The notes: generated by a model from the letters alone, not told the origin. 64,000 nucleotides of DNA from Synechococcus sp. CCY 0621 (GCF_019038465.1 NZ_JAFKRH010000011.1:62001-126000); one strand, 5' to 3'. Counted from the first letter of the stretch, positions 45,588 to 55,342 are shown. Numbers and translations are program-made.

Positions 45588-45833
45588 ATGGCCGCGCAGA
45601 GCGTCCCGGTGGACATGCAGCCAGGTGATCAGGTCAGGGTGAGCAGCAGCGTGGTCATCTACAACCACCCCCAGCACCGGGGAGAGGCCTTCGACATGGA
45701 AGGGCAGCAGGGAGAGGTGTTCAACGTCCTCAACGACTGGAAGGGACGCCCCATCAGCCCGAACCTGCCGGTGGTGGTGGCCTTCGGCAAGTTCCGCGCC
45801 CACTTCCGCGAGGACGAACTGGCCACCGTCTGA
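45588..45833 (+). CDS. ftrV: Ferredoxin-thioredoxin reductase variable chain
   Basis: 81 residues from ATG 45588, four bases after the previous stop. The SH3-like beta barrel is recognised by MQPGDQVRVSSSVVIYNHP and FNVLNDWKGRPISPNLPVVVAF. It forms the heterodimer with the catalytic chain that passes electrons from ferredoxin to thioredoxin. An internal ATG at 45615 is an alternative start. Confidence 0.95.
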   Translation: MAAQSVPVDMQPGDQVRVSSSVVIYNHPQHRGEAFDMEGQQGEVFNVLNDWKGRPISPNLPVVVAFGKFRAHFREDELATV

Positions 45834-45882
45834 CAGTCCCCGTCTGAGGCCGCTGGGAGAACTCGCCGCGTCCGTGGACGCT

Positions 45883-46443
45883 TCAGTCGCGCAGCAGGTA
45901 GACCCCCTCCTCGCCATCAATGGCCTGGAGGCAGAGCTGGATCGTCTCGTGGCGGGCGGTGGGCACCACCCGGCCGCAGTAATCCGGCTGGATCGGCACT
46001 TCCCTGTGGCCCCGGTCCACCATCACCAGCAGACCCACGCGGCGGGGACGTCCCCAGGCCTGCAAGGCCTCCAGGGCGGCCCGCACCGTGCGGCCGGTGA
46101 AGATCACGTCATCGACGAGCACCACCTGACGGCCGTCCACGGGCACCGGCAACTGGGTGGCCTCCACCAGCCGGGTGCCCACCCGCTCCAGGTCATCGCG
46201 GTGGAAGGTGGGATCCAGGCTGCCGTGGGCAATCGGATGGCCGCAGATCGCCTCCAGGCGTCCGGCCAGCACCCGCGCCAGGGCCACACCACGGGTGGGG
46301 ATGCCGAGCAGCACCAGGTCCTGGCTGTCGGCCACGGCCTCCAGGACCTGGGAGGCGAGCCGGTCGAGGGTGCGTCCCAGGTCCTGGGCGGAGAGCAGTT
46401 CCAGCCGATCGGCTGGGGTCGTACCGGCCTGAGGTCGGGCCAT
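45883..46443 (-). CDS. pyrR: PyrR bifunctional protein
   Basis: 186 residues with the PRPP loop [18 protein letters not shown] and the family's YCGRVVPT segment. In some bacteria PyrR attenuates pyr mRNA and has uracil phosphoribosyltransferase activity. I see no PyrR-type attenuator near pyrF here. Divergent from gpmI. Confidence 0.93.
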   Translation of the reverse strand: MARPQAGTTPADRLELLSAQDLGRTLDRLASQVLEAVADSQDLVLLGIPTRGVALARVLAGRLEAICGHPIAHGSLDPTFHRDDLERVGTRLVEATQLPVPVDGRQVVLVDDVIFTGRTVRAALEALQAWGRPRRVGLLVMVDRGHREVPIQPDYCGRVVPTARHETIQLCLQAIDGEEGVYLLRD

Positions 46444-46552
46444 TCAACGGTTGGCGTGTAACCAAAGCCTGACGCATCTCCGTCGCAGCAAGGTGTTTTG
46501 GAAGGGGGGATGTAGGTTGGCGGTGCGTAGAAACGTGCAGATTTTCTCGCTG

Positions 46553-48205
46553 GTGAAAGCAGCTCCCTCCCAGAAGCATTCCGCCAGCGGCAGAGCTGAT
46601 CGTCTCTCCAGCGAGACGGCCGCCCCCGTGGCCCCGATGGTTCTGGCCATTCTGGATGGCTGGGGCTATCGGCCCGAAAGCGATCACAACGCTGTCAGGG
46701 AGGCGGACACGCCGATCATGGATGCCCTCTGGGCGGCCTATCCCCACACCCTGATCGAGGCCAGCGGCGCCGCTGTGGGCCTGCCGGATCACCAGATGGG
46801 GAATTCCGAGGTGGGCCACCTCACGATCGGCTCCGGCCGGATCATCCGCCAGGAGCTGGTGCGGATCGGTCAGGCGGTGCGCAGCGGCACCATCGCCAGC
46901 AATCAGGCTCTCAACAATCTGGGCGACACGCTGGTGGCCAGCGGCCGCCCCCTGCACCTGATCGGCCTCTGCTCCGATGGCGGCGTCCACAGTCACATCG
47001 ACCATCTCGGTGGCCTGCTGCGCTGGGCGGCCGGCCGCGGGCTCAGCGATGTGCTGGTGCACGTGGTCACCGACGGCCGTGACTCGGCCCCCCATGGCGG
47101 CCCCGGGTATCTGGCCCGCATCCAGGCCATGATCGAGGACGCAGGGGTTGGTCGGATCGCCACCCTCTGCGGCCGTTACTGGGCCATGGACCGCGACCAG
47201 CGCTGGGAGCGCACGGAGAAGGCCTTCCGGCTGCTCACCGAGCCGTCCGAGATCTGCCCCCTCACCCCCGCGGAGGTGCTGCAGGGCTCCTATGCGGAGG
47301 GCATCACCGACGAGTTCCTTGAGCCGGTGCGCCTTGCCGAAGGACTGCTGGAGAGCGGCGACGGCCTGGTCTGCTTCAACTTCCGTCCCGACCGGGTGCG
47401 CCAGCTGATGCGTGCCCTGGTGCTGCCGGACTTCGACGGCTTCCCGCGCCAGTGGATCGGTCCGCTGGATGTCGTCACCTTCACCCAGTACGAGCAGGGG
47501 CTGCCGGTTCAGGTGGCCTTCCCCCCCGAGTCCCTCGATGGCCTGCTGGGCCAGGTGGTCTCCGAGCACGGCCTGCGGCAGTTCCGCACCGCCGAAACCG
47601 AGAAGTACCCCCACGTCACCTATTTCATGAATGGTGGCATCGAGCAGGCCTTCCCCGGCGAAGACCGCCACCTGGTGCCCTCGCCCCGCGTCGCCACCTA
47701 CGACCAGGCTCCGGCGATGTCGGCGGAGAAACTCACCGACAGCTGCATCGCCGCCATCGGTCGGGGGATCTACTCCCTGGTGGTGATCAACTACGCCAAC
47801 CCCGACATGGTGGGCCACACCGGCCAGATGGAGGCCGCCACCGAAGCCATCGCCATGGTCGATCGCTGCGTGGGCCGACTGGTGGAGGCCACCACCCGCA
47901 TGGGCGGCACCCTGCTGATCACCGCCGACCACGGCAATGCCGAAGTCATGCAGGGCCCCGATGGACTCCCCTGGACCGCCCACACCACCAACCCCGTGCC
48001 GGTGATCCTGGTCGAGGGTGAAAAGCGCAAGCTCCCCGGCCATGGCAACGACGTCAGCCTGCGGGAGCACGGCGGCCTGGCCGACATCGCCCCCACCCTG
48101 CTGGAGATCCTGGGTCTGCCCAAACCGGCCCGTATGACGGGCACCTCCCTGGTGGTGCCGGCCACCGCCCCCACCGCCCGGATCCCCCAGACCCTCGGCG
48201 CCTGA
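46553..48205 (+). CDS. gpmI: 2,3-bisphosphoglycerate-independent phosphoglycerate mutase
   Basis: Interconverts 3- and 2-phosphoglycerate using two Mn ions. The catalytic Ser is in [15 protein letters not shown]; metal residues include the Asp of [10 protein letters not shown], and [10 protein letters not shown] and HTTNPVP are present. No ATG suits the N-terminus. A GTG at 46553 gives 550 residues; a GTG at 46628 or ATG at 46637 gives about 522-525, and the enzyme core starts there. I list the longer form with an uncertain start. Picocyanobacterial genomes usually have pyrR-gpmI-secG in this order. Confidence 0.95.
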   Translation: MKAAPSQKHSASGRADRLSSETAAPVAPMVLAILDGWGYRPESDHNAVREADTPIMDALWAAYPHTLIEASGAAVGLPDHQMGNSEVGHLTIGSGRIIRQELVRIGQAVRSGTIASNQALNNLGDTLVASGRPLHLIGLCSDGGVHSHIDHLGGLLRWAAGRGLSDVLVHVVTDGRDSAPHGGPGYLARIQAMIEDAGVGRIATLCGRYWAMDRDQRWERTEKAFRLLTEPSEICPLTPAEVLQGSYAEGITDEFLEPVRLAEGLLESGDGLVCFNFRPDRVRQLMRALVLPDFDGFPRQWIGPLDVVTFTQYEQGLPVQVAFPPESLDGLLGQVVSEHGLRQFRTAETEKYPHVTYFMNGGIEQAFPGEDRHLVPSPRVATYDQAPAMSAEKLTDSCIAAIGRGIYSLVVINYANPDMVGHTGQMEAATEAIAMVDRCVGRLVEATTRMGGTLLITADHGNAEVMQGPDGLPWTAHTTNPVPVILVEGEKRKLPGHGNDVSLREHGGLADIAPTLLEILGLPKPARMTGTSLVVPATAPTARIPQTLGA

Positions 48206-48237
48206 AGGTCCGCATCGGGGACGGTTAGTCTGGCCCA

Positions 48238-48468
48238 ATGGTCAAGAACATCGTCTCCTCCCTCTGGATGCTCAGCGGCGCCCTGCTGATCATCTCCGTG
48301 CTGCTCCATAGCCCCAAGGGCGATGGCATGGGGGGCCTGGCCTCCAGCGGCGGCTCGATGTTCAGCAGCGCCCGCAGCGCCGAGAACACCCTCAACCGCA
48401 TCACCTGGACCCTGCTGTCCCTGTTCCTGGGGCTGGCCGTGGTGCTGAGCGCCGGCTGGCTGGGCTGA
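48238..48468 (+). CDS. secG: Preprotein translocase subunit SecG
   Basis: 76 residues with two transmembrane helices and the loop SPKGDGMGGLASSGG, typical of SecG. Accessory subunit of SecYEG. The stop is five bases before msrB, but the latter is not a usual neighbour. Confidence 0.95.
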   Translation: MVKNIVSSLWMLSGALLIISVLLHSPKGDGMGGLASSGGSMFSSARSAENTLNRITWTLLSLFLGLAVVLSAGWLG

Positions 48469-48473
48469 GCCGG

Positions 48474-48977
48474 ATGGAACGCCGCAGTTTCCTGTCCACG
48501 TTGCTGGCCCGGGTGGGGGCACCCCTGGCGGGGTTGTTGCCCTTCCTGCCGGCCTCCAAAGCCCTGGCGGCGGCGAAGGCCACCGATCCCGCCTGGCAGT
48601 TGAGCCCTGCGGAATGGAAGAAACGTCTCAGCCCGGCGGCCTATGCGGTGCTGCGCCAAGAGGGCACCGAGCGCCCCTTCAGCAGCCCGCTCAACAAGGA
48701 GAAGCGCAGCGGCACCTACGTCTGTGCCGGCTGCCGCCTGCCCCTGTTCGCCTCGAGCACCAAGTTCGACTCCGGCACCGGCTGGCCCAGCTTCTGGCAA
48801 CCCCTGCCCAAGGCGGTGGTCACCAAGACCGACTTCAAGCTGATCCTGCCGCGCACCGAATACCATTGCCGCCGCTGCGGCGGCCACCAGGGCCACGTGT
48901 TCGACGACGGACCCAAGCCCACGGGCAAGCGCTACTGCAACAACGGCGTGGCCCTGGCCTTCGTGCCGGGGAGCTGA
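48474..48977 (+). CDS. msrB: Exported peptide methionine sulfoxide reductase B
   Basis: Reduces the R-epimer of methionine sulfoxide. 167 residues. The start MERRSFLSTLLARVG has a twin-arginine-like motif (RRSFLS) and a hydrophobic stretch ending at SKALAAAK, so it is probably exported via Tat. The zinc cysteines are in CAGCRLP and CRRCGGHQGHVFDDG and the catalytic Cys is in RYCNNG. Pairs functionally with the exported MsrA at 12754, although 35 kb apart. Confidence 0.93.
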   Translation: MERRSFLSTLLARVGAPLAGLLPFLPASKALAAAKATDPAWQLSPAEWKKRLSPAAYAVLRQEGTERPFSSPLNKEKRSGTYVCAGCRLPLFASSTKFDSGTGWPSFWQPLPKAVVTKTDFKLILPRTEYHCRRCGGHQGHVFDDGPKPTGKRYCNNGVALAFVPGS

Positions 48978-48995
48978 GGCCCCGCCGCCCCCACC

Positions 48996-49196
48996 ATGGC
49001 CCCGTTGCCTGCGCTGCTGATTGCCCTGGCGGTTCCGCTGCTGTTGCTGCTGGGCTTCACCCTGCTGCTGGAGCAGCGCCGCGGCCACCTGCCCGCCTGG
49101 CTGGCCGCCTTCTCCGCTCGCGACGCCATGCTCTGGAACATCGGCGTGGGGCTGCTGATCGGCCTGAGCCTGCTGCGGGTGCTGCTGGGGCGCTGA
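48996..49196 (+). CDS. Small two-pass membrane protein, unknown
   Basis: 66 residues: two hydrophobic segments, about 3-25 (LPALLIALAVPLLLLLGF) and 44-63, joined by a short loop with RRGHLPAWLAAF. No family recognised. It follows msrB by 18 bases, so the two may be cotranscribed. Confidence 0.6.
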   Translation: MAPLPALLIALAVPLLLLLGFTLLLEQRRGHLPAWLAAFSARDAMLWNIGVGLLIGLSLLRVLLGR

Positions 49197-49212
49197 GCCC
49201 CAGGCGACGTGG

Positions 49213-50814
49213 TCAGTCCACCCCCACCAGAACGGCTTCCCTGGCGCTGACGTCCGGCGCTGGTGGGGATGGCACCAGGAGGGGATCCTGGCCCAGCTGG
49301 TCGCCGATGCGCTCCCGGGCCAGCTGGCGGTACTCGAAGAAGTGCTCGCCGGCGGCGCAGAGGCCCAGGTAGAGGGCCAGCAGTCGTGGTTGTTGTCGCG
49401 CCATCTGCAGCAGTTGCAACCAGAACTGGCGGCGCAGCCCAGGGCGGCGCAGGCCCTGGTACCAGATCAGCAGAGCCAGTAGCCGCACCGCCCGGACCAG
49501 GGGCACATGCATCTGCTGGGAGCAGTGGGGATTGGGCGTGATGGCGAGGCAGTGGCGCAGGCAGCGCTCCAGATAGGTGGTCGGTTCGTACATCCGCCAG
49601 AAGGCCTGGACATACTCGCGGCCGATCTCCTGGAGCGGCCGGGTGGGTACGAAATTCATCAAGGTGTTCTGGTCGCCGCAGAGGATATCGGCCTCCGGCA
49701 GCAGCCGCCCTTCCTGCTCCAGCCGGGTCCACAGGGCCGTGTTCGGCAGGGCCTGGAGAATCCCCAGCATCGGCTGGGGAATGGCTGTTTCAGCGACGAA
49801 CGCCTCGATGCGCTCTCCGGCCCCTGTTCGTTCCCCGTCAAAGCCGAGAATGAACCCGGCGTAGATGACCAACCCCGCCGAGTTGATCGTCTGGCAGGCC
49901 TCCACAAGGGGATGGCGGGTGTTCTGCTGTTTGCGGGTGACCGCGAGACTGTCCTGGTCGGGGGTCTCAATGCCCAGGAAGACCCCGAAGAAGCCGGCCT
50001 GGGCCATCAGCTTGAGCAGGTCGGGCTGCTCGGCAAGATTCACAGAGGCTTCAGTGAGGAAGTTGAAGGGGTAGCGATGCTCCTGCATCCAGGGAATGAG
50101 GTCGCGGAGCAGATGCTTGACGTTGTGCTGATTGCCGATGAAGTTATCATCCACCATGAAGATGGATCCGCGCCAGCCCAGGTCGTAGAGGGTCTGAAGT
50201 TCCCCCAGCAGCTGGTGGTTCTGCTTGGTCCGTGGCTTGCGGCCGTAGAGGTTGATGATGTCGCAGAACTCGCAGTTGAAGGGACAGCCGCGGGAGAACT
50301 GCACCGCCATCATCAGATAGTCGTCCCGCTGCAGCAGGTCGTAGCGGGGCCTGGGGCTGAGGCTGACATCGGGCTTCTCCGTGGCCCGGAACACCCCTGT
50401 GGGTGCGCCTTGCTGGAGGGCCTCCAGGAAAGCGGGCACCGTGAGTTCCCCCTCATCCAGGATCAGGTAGTGGGCTCCGGATTGCAGCGCATGCTCCGGC
50501 AGCGAGGTGGGATAGGGGCCACCGACCGCCACCTTCTTGCCCATCGTCACCGCTTTGCGGATCAGATGGTGGAAATCCTCCCGTTGCACGAGCATCGCCG
50601 AGACAATCACCAGGTCGCACCACTGCCAGTCGTCCTCCGGCTCCTCGGCCACGTTCCTGTCGTGGAAGCGCAGATTCCAGTGCGGCGGCAGCAGGGAGGC
50701 CACCGTGAGGATGCCCAGCGGCGGGATGAAGGCCTTCACGCCGGCCATCTCCAGGAGACGGTCGAACGACCAGAAGGTTTTCGGGAAGTGGGGATAGAGC
50801 AGGAGGGCGTTCAT
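49213..50814 (-). CDS. B12-binding-type radical SAM protein (DUF4070 family)
   Basis: 533 residues. The N-terminal part (1-140) is a Rossmann-like B12-binding-type domain that lacks the DxHxxG ligand motif, as is usual in this group. The radical SAM core has the 4Fe-4S cysteines Cys177, Cys181 and Cys184 in SRGCPFNCEFCD. A helical DUF4070-like C-terminal region follows. Members act on unactivated carbons, for example in hopanoid or lipid modification; the substrate is not readable. Converges on the small membrane protein. Confidence 0.88.
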   Translation of the reverse strand: MNALLLYPHFPKTFWSFDRLLEMAGVKAFIPPLGILTVASLLPPHWNLRFHDRNVAEEPEDDWQWCDLVIVSAMLVQREDFHHLIRKAVTMGKKVAVGGPYPTSLPEHALQSGAHYLILDEGELTVPAFLEALQQGAPTGVFRATEKPDVSLSPRPRYDLLQRDDYLMMAVQFSRGCPFNCEFCDIINLYGRKPRTKQNHQLLGELQTLYDLGWRGSIFMVDDNFIGNQHNVKHLLRDLIPWMQEHRYPFNFLTEASVNLAEQPDLLKLMAQAGFFGVFLGIETPDQDSLAVTRKQQNTRHPLVEACQTINSAGLVIYAGFILGFDGERTGAGERIEAFVAETAIPQPMLGILQALPNTALWTRLEQEGRLLPEADILCGDQNTLMNFVPTRPLQEIGREYVQAFWRMYEPTTYLERCLRHCLAITPNPHCSQQMHVPLVRAVRLLALLIWYQGLRRPGLRRQFWLQLLQMARQQPRLLALYLGLCAAGEHFFEYRQLARERIGDQLGQDPLLVPSPPAPDVSAREAVLVGVD

Positions 50815-50977
50815 TAAATCTGCAGCAGATCAGCTACAAAAGTTGGCTGAACATCTGGGGCTAGATGGTCAACGTAGAGAGCTATCCGCTGAGGCCATAG
50901 CGATGAAACAATTCTTTCTCTGGTCTTGCTGCTGATGCATCAGCGCCGCATTCTTTTAACTTCATGCGCTCGGATAA

Positions 50978-51328
50978 TCAGCCATCGATAGGGAGTGCTC
51001 TTGGGAGCCACCTCCTCTGCCAAGGGCTGCAGGCATCGGGGCGAGACCAAGATGAGAGGAGAAGTCTGCTGCGTTCCTGATGGAGGGTGAGGAGATACCG
51101 CCGCAGGGCGCGGCCATCCTCGATGCTTCCCAGAGGCTTTCCGCCCCCATGCAGCAGGCCTTGCCTCAGGTCCTCGAGGGAGGTTGGCCTGCTTTCCGGA
51201 TTGATCTCCTGAACGGATCGAAGCAGCCATGGCTCCAACCGCTCTGGCGTTGCCGATTCCGGCAGCAGGAAATGGTGCTGCTCTCCGGTATCAATTGCCA
51301 GAAGGGTGAGCAGAGCTGCGTCGGACAC
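50978..51328 (-). CDS. Small ORF downstream of hsdR, unknown
   Basis: From a GTG at 51328 (frame open to 51430, which would overlap hsdR) it gives 116 residues: VSDAALLTLLAIDTGEQHHF and onward with a Leu/Arg-rich, helical C-terminal part. Composition looks coding (good amphipathic helices). I do not recognise a family. It lies 49 bases after the hsdR stop on the same strand, so it would be the last gene of the defence operon. Could be spurious. Confidence 0.45.
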   Translation of the reverse strand: MSDAALLTLLAIDTGEQHHFLLPESATPERLEPWLLRSVQEINPESRPTSLEDLRQGLLHGGGKPLGSIEDGRALRRYLLTLHQERSRLLLSSWSRPDACSPWQRRWLPRALPIDG

Positions 51329-51377
51329 GAAGGCTGAGGTGGTGGCTCTCCGCAAGTGCCACCAGGTGGAAGCTGCC

Positions 51378-54300
51378 TCAGGCTGCCAGCGGAGCTTCGG
51401 CCCGCTGCCGGATGACGTCCAGCAGGTCACAGATGCGGTTCACGTCCGATTCGGAGAACAGGCCTTCAGGGCCCGTGGGGGCCAGATCGGTGAAGGGAGG
51501 GTCGTAGAGACGGGCCGGATCCATCACACCGCGGCTGGTGAGTTCATTGATGATCTCGTTGATGAACTGGATCTGGGTGAGGGTGTGGGTGCCTTCAATG
51601 AGGAACTCCGCAAACAACTCCTTGGCGGCATTGCGGTCAAGGCCCACCAGGGAACGGATGAAGAGCCCGAAGCCGTTGCATTCTTCGGTGGCCCTGGCGA
51701 TCACGCTCTCACTGCCGATGCCATGGCTGAGCAGGAAGCGTTGCAGCTCGCTCAGGTCGTCGGCGGTGAGGGGTTGGTTGCGGCGCAGCCGTTGCATGGT
51801 GAGGTGATCCTGATGGGCGTTGAGAAAATCCCGTGTCCGCAGGCGGAACTGGCGGAATTCGTCACGGCTGATCAGGGGTGTGGGGTCGTGTTCGCGCAAA
51901 TCACCGAGTTCATCGGTGAAATTGACGTAGATCGGGCTGCGAGATTGTCGCTCGATCAGGCCGACCAAGCCCCGTAGTCTGCGCCGCACCTCTTCGAGCA
52001 TCGGCAGGGTCAGATCCTGCCACCATTCATCCAGCAACAGATCCTGGATCAGGCCCATCTCGGCGGCCACCATCGGGATGGTGTGGCGTTCCTCAAGCAG
52101 CGCCGCGATGGTGCGCACCTGTTCCTGGAGCTTGGCGAAGCGCGGATGTCCTTCCAGCAGCGCCAGCTGAAGCTTGTACACGATCAGATCGAAACGCCGT
52201 GCATCGGCATCGGTGTCGCCTTCCTGTTCAGCCAGAGCGGAGGGTAGAGGCGCCAGCGTGGCGGAAAGAGTGACGTGGTCGTCGCCGCTCAGCTGCCCCC
52301 AGGCGTTCGGTTGGCTGAAGCGTTCCACCACATCCAGATGGGGACGCACCAGGAAGTTGTCGCTGGGGCAGGCGGCCACATGGCTTCTGAGCTTGTTCGC
52401 CAGTTCCGTGCGGTGGGAGAGAAGGTCCACCGGAAGTGCCTCATGGCCCTGGGTAGCCTGTTGATCAAGGGATTCGATCAGGGCCAGGCGAGCGCGGAAG
52501 ATCTTGGTGCTGATGGATTCGGGCGCTGCGGTGCCTTGCGCGCCTCCTTCACCGAGGAAGAATTCGAGGTTCTGGCAGCAATCAAAGATCCAGAAGAACT
52601 GCTTGTGCTGGCCTGGCCCGAACAGGTCCGGGCAGAGACGGGTGCCACGCCCCACCATCTGCCAGAACTTGGTGCGGGATCGCACCGGCTTGAAGAACAT
52701 CAGGTTGACGATCTCCGGGATGTCGATGCCGGTGTCCAGCATGTCGACCGAGATGGCGATGGCGAGATCACTGCCAGGATCGGCGAATTCGTCGATCAGA
52801 TTCTGGGCATAGCTCGTGCGGTTGTCGATCACGCGGGCGACCTTTCCAGCGAGGTGGGGGTAGTGGTGGTCGAACCGGTCTTGAATGAAAATGGCGTGGT
52901 CGTGGTTGCGGGCAAACAGGATGGTCTTGCCGATGCGATCACCGTCCTGGCCCACCATGCCCTGGGTCATCAATACCTTCAGGGCTTTATCGACGGTGTC
53001 GGTGTTGAACAACCAGGCGTTGACTGCGCCGGATTCGATCTGCTGGGCGCCCAGGGCGCCCTCCTCCCATTCGAGCAGATCCCACTGGGATTGTTCCTCC
53101 TCGCTGAGGTCGGCGTAGCGGATGCCTTCGCGGGGAAACCGCAGCGGAACCGTGACGGGCCGGAGGTTCACGAGATAGCGATCGTCCACGGCCTGATCGA
53201 GGCCGTATTCATCGGTGGGGAGGCCCACCTCGAGGCCGAAGAGGTCGTAGGTGTTGCGGTCGATCTCGTCACGGGGCGTGGCGGTAAGCCCGCAGAGTAG
53301 GGAATCGAAGTAGGCAAAGATGGCGCCATATTTCTGATAGATGCTGCGGTGGGCCTCATCCACCACCACCAGATCGAAGTGGCCGACACCGAAGCGCTTC
53401 TCGCCGCGGCTGTCCTCCTCATCGATGAGGTTCATCATCGTGGGGTAGGTGGAGAGGAACACCCGCCCTTCTCCGCCGCGGTTGGTGACCAGGTTCACCG
53501 GTGAACAGTCCGGCAGAAAGCGGCGGAAGGCCCGCTCGGCCTGGAGCACCAGGGCCTTGCGATCGGCAAGGAACAGCACCCGCTTCACCCAGTTGCAGCG
53601 GATCAGCAGATCGGCCAGGGCGATCACGGTGCGGGTCTTGCCGGTGCCGGTGGCCATCACGAGCAGGACCTTGCGCCGGCCGCGCTCGAAGGATTCGCTG
53701 ATCGCCCGGATGGCCCGCTGCTGGTAGTAGCGCTCCACGATTTCGGGATTCACCGTGGCCGAGGCCAGGCTCTGGCGCTGGGTCCGGCGGCGGATCAGGG
53801 TTTCCAGCTCGGCCTTTCGATAGAAGCCCTGCACCTCTCGGGGCGGATAACGGCTGTCGTCCCAGAGGCGATGGCGGTAGCCATTGGAGAGGAAGATCAG
53901 GGGCCGCTGGCCGTATTGGGCTTCCAGGGCGTCGGCGTAGAGCTTGGCCTGTTGCTGGCCGAGCACCGGATCTTTGCTGCTGCGCTTGGCCTCCACCAGG
54001 GCCAGGGGTTTGCCGTCGTCGCCCCAGAGCACGTAGTCAACGAACCCTTCTCCGGTCTGATTCGGCATGCGGCTGACGGGCACCTCGTCGGAGCGGCCCT
54101 CCCCCAGCCGCCAGCCCACTTCCTCGAGGTAGTGGTCGATGTAGAGGCGGCGGGTGTCGAACTCGGTGAGATCGGCCTCTGGTTGGGCGGCGGCCTGGTT
54201 GGCCTTGCGCAGGGCCGTGATCTGCTGGCGCAACCGTTCCACTTCTTCGCGGGATGCGGCGGTCGCCTCCCTGGCCTCCCGCAGTTGCTGGTCGCGTTCC

Positions 54301-54800
54301 GCCAGCTGGTTGGCGAGAACCTCCAGTTGCTCACGGGTCTGGGCCTGCTGGGCGGTGTTCGGGTCGGAAGCGGGCAGCTGGGCCTTGTCGAAACGAAGGC
54401 CCCGGATGGCGTTGGGGTTGGGGCCATAGGTGAGGGCCAGCCACCGCAACACCTGGAACAACTCCACCGCCGCCAGGACTGCACTCTTGGGGGGTATCGG
54501 TTGGGCTCGATGAACGGCCTCGTTGCCGAGGTCTTTGAGCAGTTTGAAGCGGCTCAGCAGCTGGGGCCCGACGAGCTGGCGGAAATCGGAGACATGGATC
54601 AGCTGGGAGAGGGAGGGCTCCCCCCAGGGCCGATTAAGCTGGCTGTCGTTGGCGTAGACCCACTCCACCAGCAGCTCGATGGTGCGGCGGGCGTAGAAGC
54701 AGGCGGTACGGGGATCGCCCAGGGCGAAGTGCTCCACCCGCACGGCCTCTTCCAGGAGCTCCGGCCACGGCTCGGCGATCAGGGCGTACTGGGAACTCAT
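51378..54800 (-). CDS. hsdR: Type I restriction enzyme, R (endonuclease/translocase) subunit
   Basis: 1140 residues. Order: DUF4145-like helical domain (about 1-125), coiled coil (about 155-205), HSDR_N nuclease with Asp255 and Glu270-x-Lys272 in VDYVLWGDDGKPLALVEAKR, then SF2 helicase with Walker A MATGTGKTR (382-390) and DEAH (481-484), helicase C, and an EcoEI-type C-terminal helical region. The motor and nuclease motifs are intact, so it should be active. ATG 54800 begins three bases after the YoeB-like toxin stop. Acts with HsdM/HsdS on unmodified DNA. Confidence 0.96.
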   Translation of the reverse strand: MSSQYALIAEPWPELLEEAVRVEHFALGDPRTACFYARRTIELLVEWVYANDSQLNRPWGEPSLSQLIHVSDFRQLVGPQLLSRFKLLKDLGNEAVHRAQPIPPKSAVLAAVELFQVLRWLALTYGPNPNAIRGLRFDKAQLPASDPNTAQQAQTREQLEVLANQLAERDQQLREAREATAASREEVERLRQQITALRKANQAAAQPEADLTEFDTRRLYIDHYLEEVGWRLGEGRSDEVPVSRMPNQTGEGFVDYVLWGDDGKPLALVEAKRSSKDPVLGQQQAKLYADALEAQYGQRPLIFLSNGYRHRLWDDSRYPPREVQGFYRKAELETLIRRRTQRQSLASATVNPEIVERYYQQRAIRAISESFERGRRKVLLVMATGTGKTRTVIALADLLIRCNWVKRVLFLADRKALVLQAERAFRRFLPDCSPVNLVTNRGGEGRVFLSTYPTMMNLIDEEDSRGEKRFGVGHFDLVVVDEAHRSIYQKYGAIFAYFDSLLCGLTATPRDEIDRNTYDLFGLEVGLPTDEYGLDQAVDDRYLVNLRPVTVPLRFPREGIRYADLSEEEQSQWDLLEWEEGALGAQQIESGAVNAWLFNTDTVDKALKVLMTQGMVGQDGDRIGKTILFARNHDHAIFIQDRFDHHYPHLAGKVARVIDNRTSYAQNLIDEFADPGSDLAIAISVDMLDTGIDIPEIVNLMFFKPVRSRTKFWQMVGRGTRLCPDLFGPGQHKQFFWIFDCCQNLEFFLGEGGAQGTAAPESISTKIFRARLALIESLDQQATQGHEALPVDLLSHRTELANKLRSHVAACPSDNFLVRPHLDVVERFSQPNAWGQLSGDDHVTLSATLAPLPSALAEQEGDTDADARRFDLIVYKLQLALLEGHPRFAKLQEQVRTIAALLEERHTIPMVAAEMGLIQDLLLDEWWQDLTLPMLEEVRRRLRGLVGLIERQSRSPIYVNFTDELGDLREHDPTPLISRDEFRQFRLRTRDFLNAHQDHLTMQRLRRNQPLTADDLSELQRFLLSHGIGSESVIARATEECNGFGLFIRSLVGLDRNAAKELFAEFLIEGTHTLTQIQFINEIINELTSRGVMDPARLYDPPFTDLAPTGPEGLFSESDVNRICDLLDVIRQRAEAPLAA

Positions 54801-54803
54801 GGG

Positions 54804-55070
54804 CTAGTAGTGATAGCGGCCCTGGAGGAACTCCACCCGGTCAGCTTTGACGAGATAGACACAGCGGTGCTCCTGGGTGATCCGGCGCGACCAGATCCCC
54901 GCGCCCAGGTATTTCAGCGGCTCCGGTTTGCCGATGCCACTGAAGGGATCGCGCAGCACGGCTTTCATCAACTCCAGCAGGCGGCGGGCCGTGCGGCGGT
55001 CGGTTTCGATCCAATGCTGCAGGTCCTCCAGAAACTCCGGATGGCATACCGCCTGCCGCTGGGGACTCAT
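54804..55070 (-). CDS. YoeB/Txe-family toxin (mRNA interferase)
   Basis: 88 residues of RelE-fold toxin: PEFLEDLQHWIETDRRTARRL, GIGKPEPLKYLG and the C-terminal HRCVYLVKADRVEFLQGRYHY (His, Tyr residues of the YoeB family active site). Expected to cleave mRNA on the ribosome when the antitoxin is lost. Overlaps the antitoxin gene by four bases and is three bases before hsdR, an unusual position. Confidence 0.93.
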   Translation of the reverse strand: MSPQRQAVCHPEFLEDLQHWIETDRRTARRLLELMKAVLRDPFSGIGKPEPLKYLGAGIWSRRITQEHRCVYLVKADRVEFLQGRYHY

Positions 55071-55342
55071 GCCTCCAGCTGCGCCTCGAGATCCACGAGG
55101 CGCAGCGGGGGAAGGCTGTCGCTCTGGGCGCGCTCCAGGGCCTTGAGCAGGCGGGCGGCATTGCGGGGGGAGCGCAGCAGATGGGCGGTTTCCAGAAGCC
55201 CCTCCAGCTCCTCGGCCGCCACCATGGCCACGTCACCGCCATGCCGGCGCCGGACCAGCACCACCTCGCGATCGTCCACGACCTTGTCCATCAGGGCCTT
55301 GAGCTGGTCGCGGGCAGCGGTGTAGGTGGTCTCGATGGCCAC
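55067..55342 (-). CDS. YefM/Phd-family antitoxin
   Basis: 91 residues from a GTG at 55342: YTAARDQLKALMDKVVDDRE, then VLVRRRHGGDVAMVAAEELE, the Phd/YefM DNA-binding fold, with the C-terminal tail that folds on toxin. Should neutralise the downstream YoeB-like toxin and repress its operon. Upstream lie two copies of TGGCGATCCGGT (55374-55399). Confidence 0.93.
   Translation of the reverse strand: MAIETTYTAARDQLKALMDKVVDDREVVLVRRRHGGDVAMVAAEELEGLLETAHLLRSPRNAARLLKALERAQSDSLPPLRLVDLEAQLEA

Noticed and set aside
43361-45616. 751-residue minus-strand frame opposite the Hsp70-like gene
   Set aside because: Spans two well-supported plus-strand genes and has no domain.
46193-48238. 681-residue minus-strand frame opposite gpmI
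   Set aside because: Antisense shadow of gpmI, His/Gly-rich.
51079-51337. Plus-strand small frame (85 residues) opposite the small ORF after hsdR
   Set aside because: Less protein-like than the minus-strand frame and against the direction of the operon.
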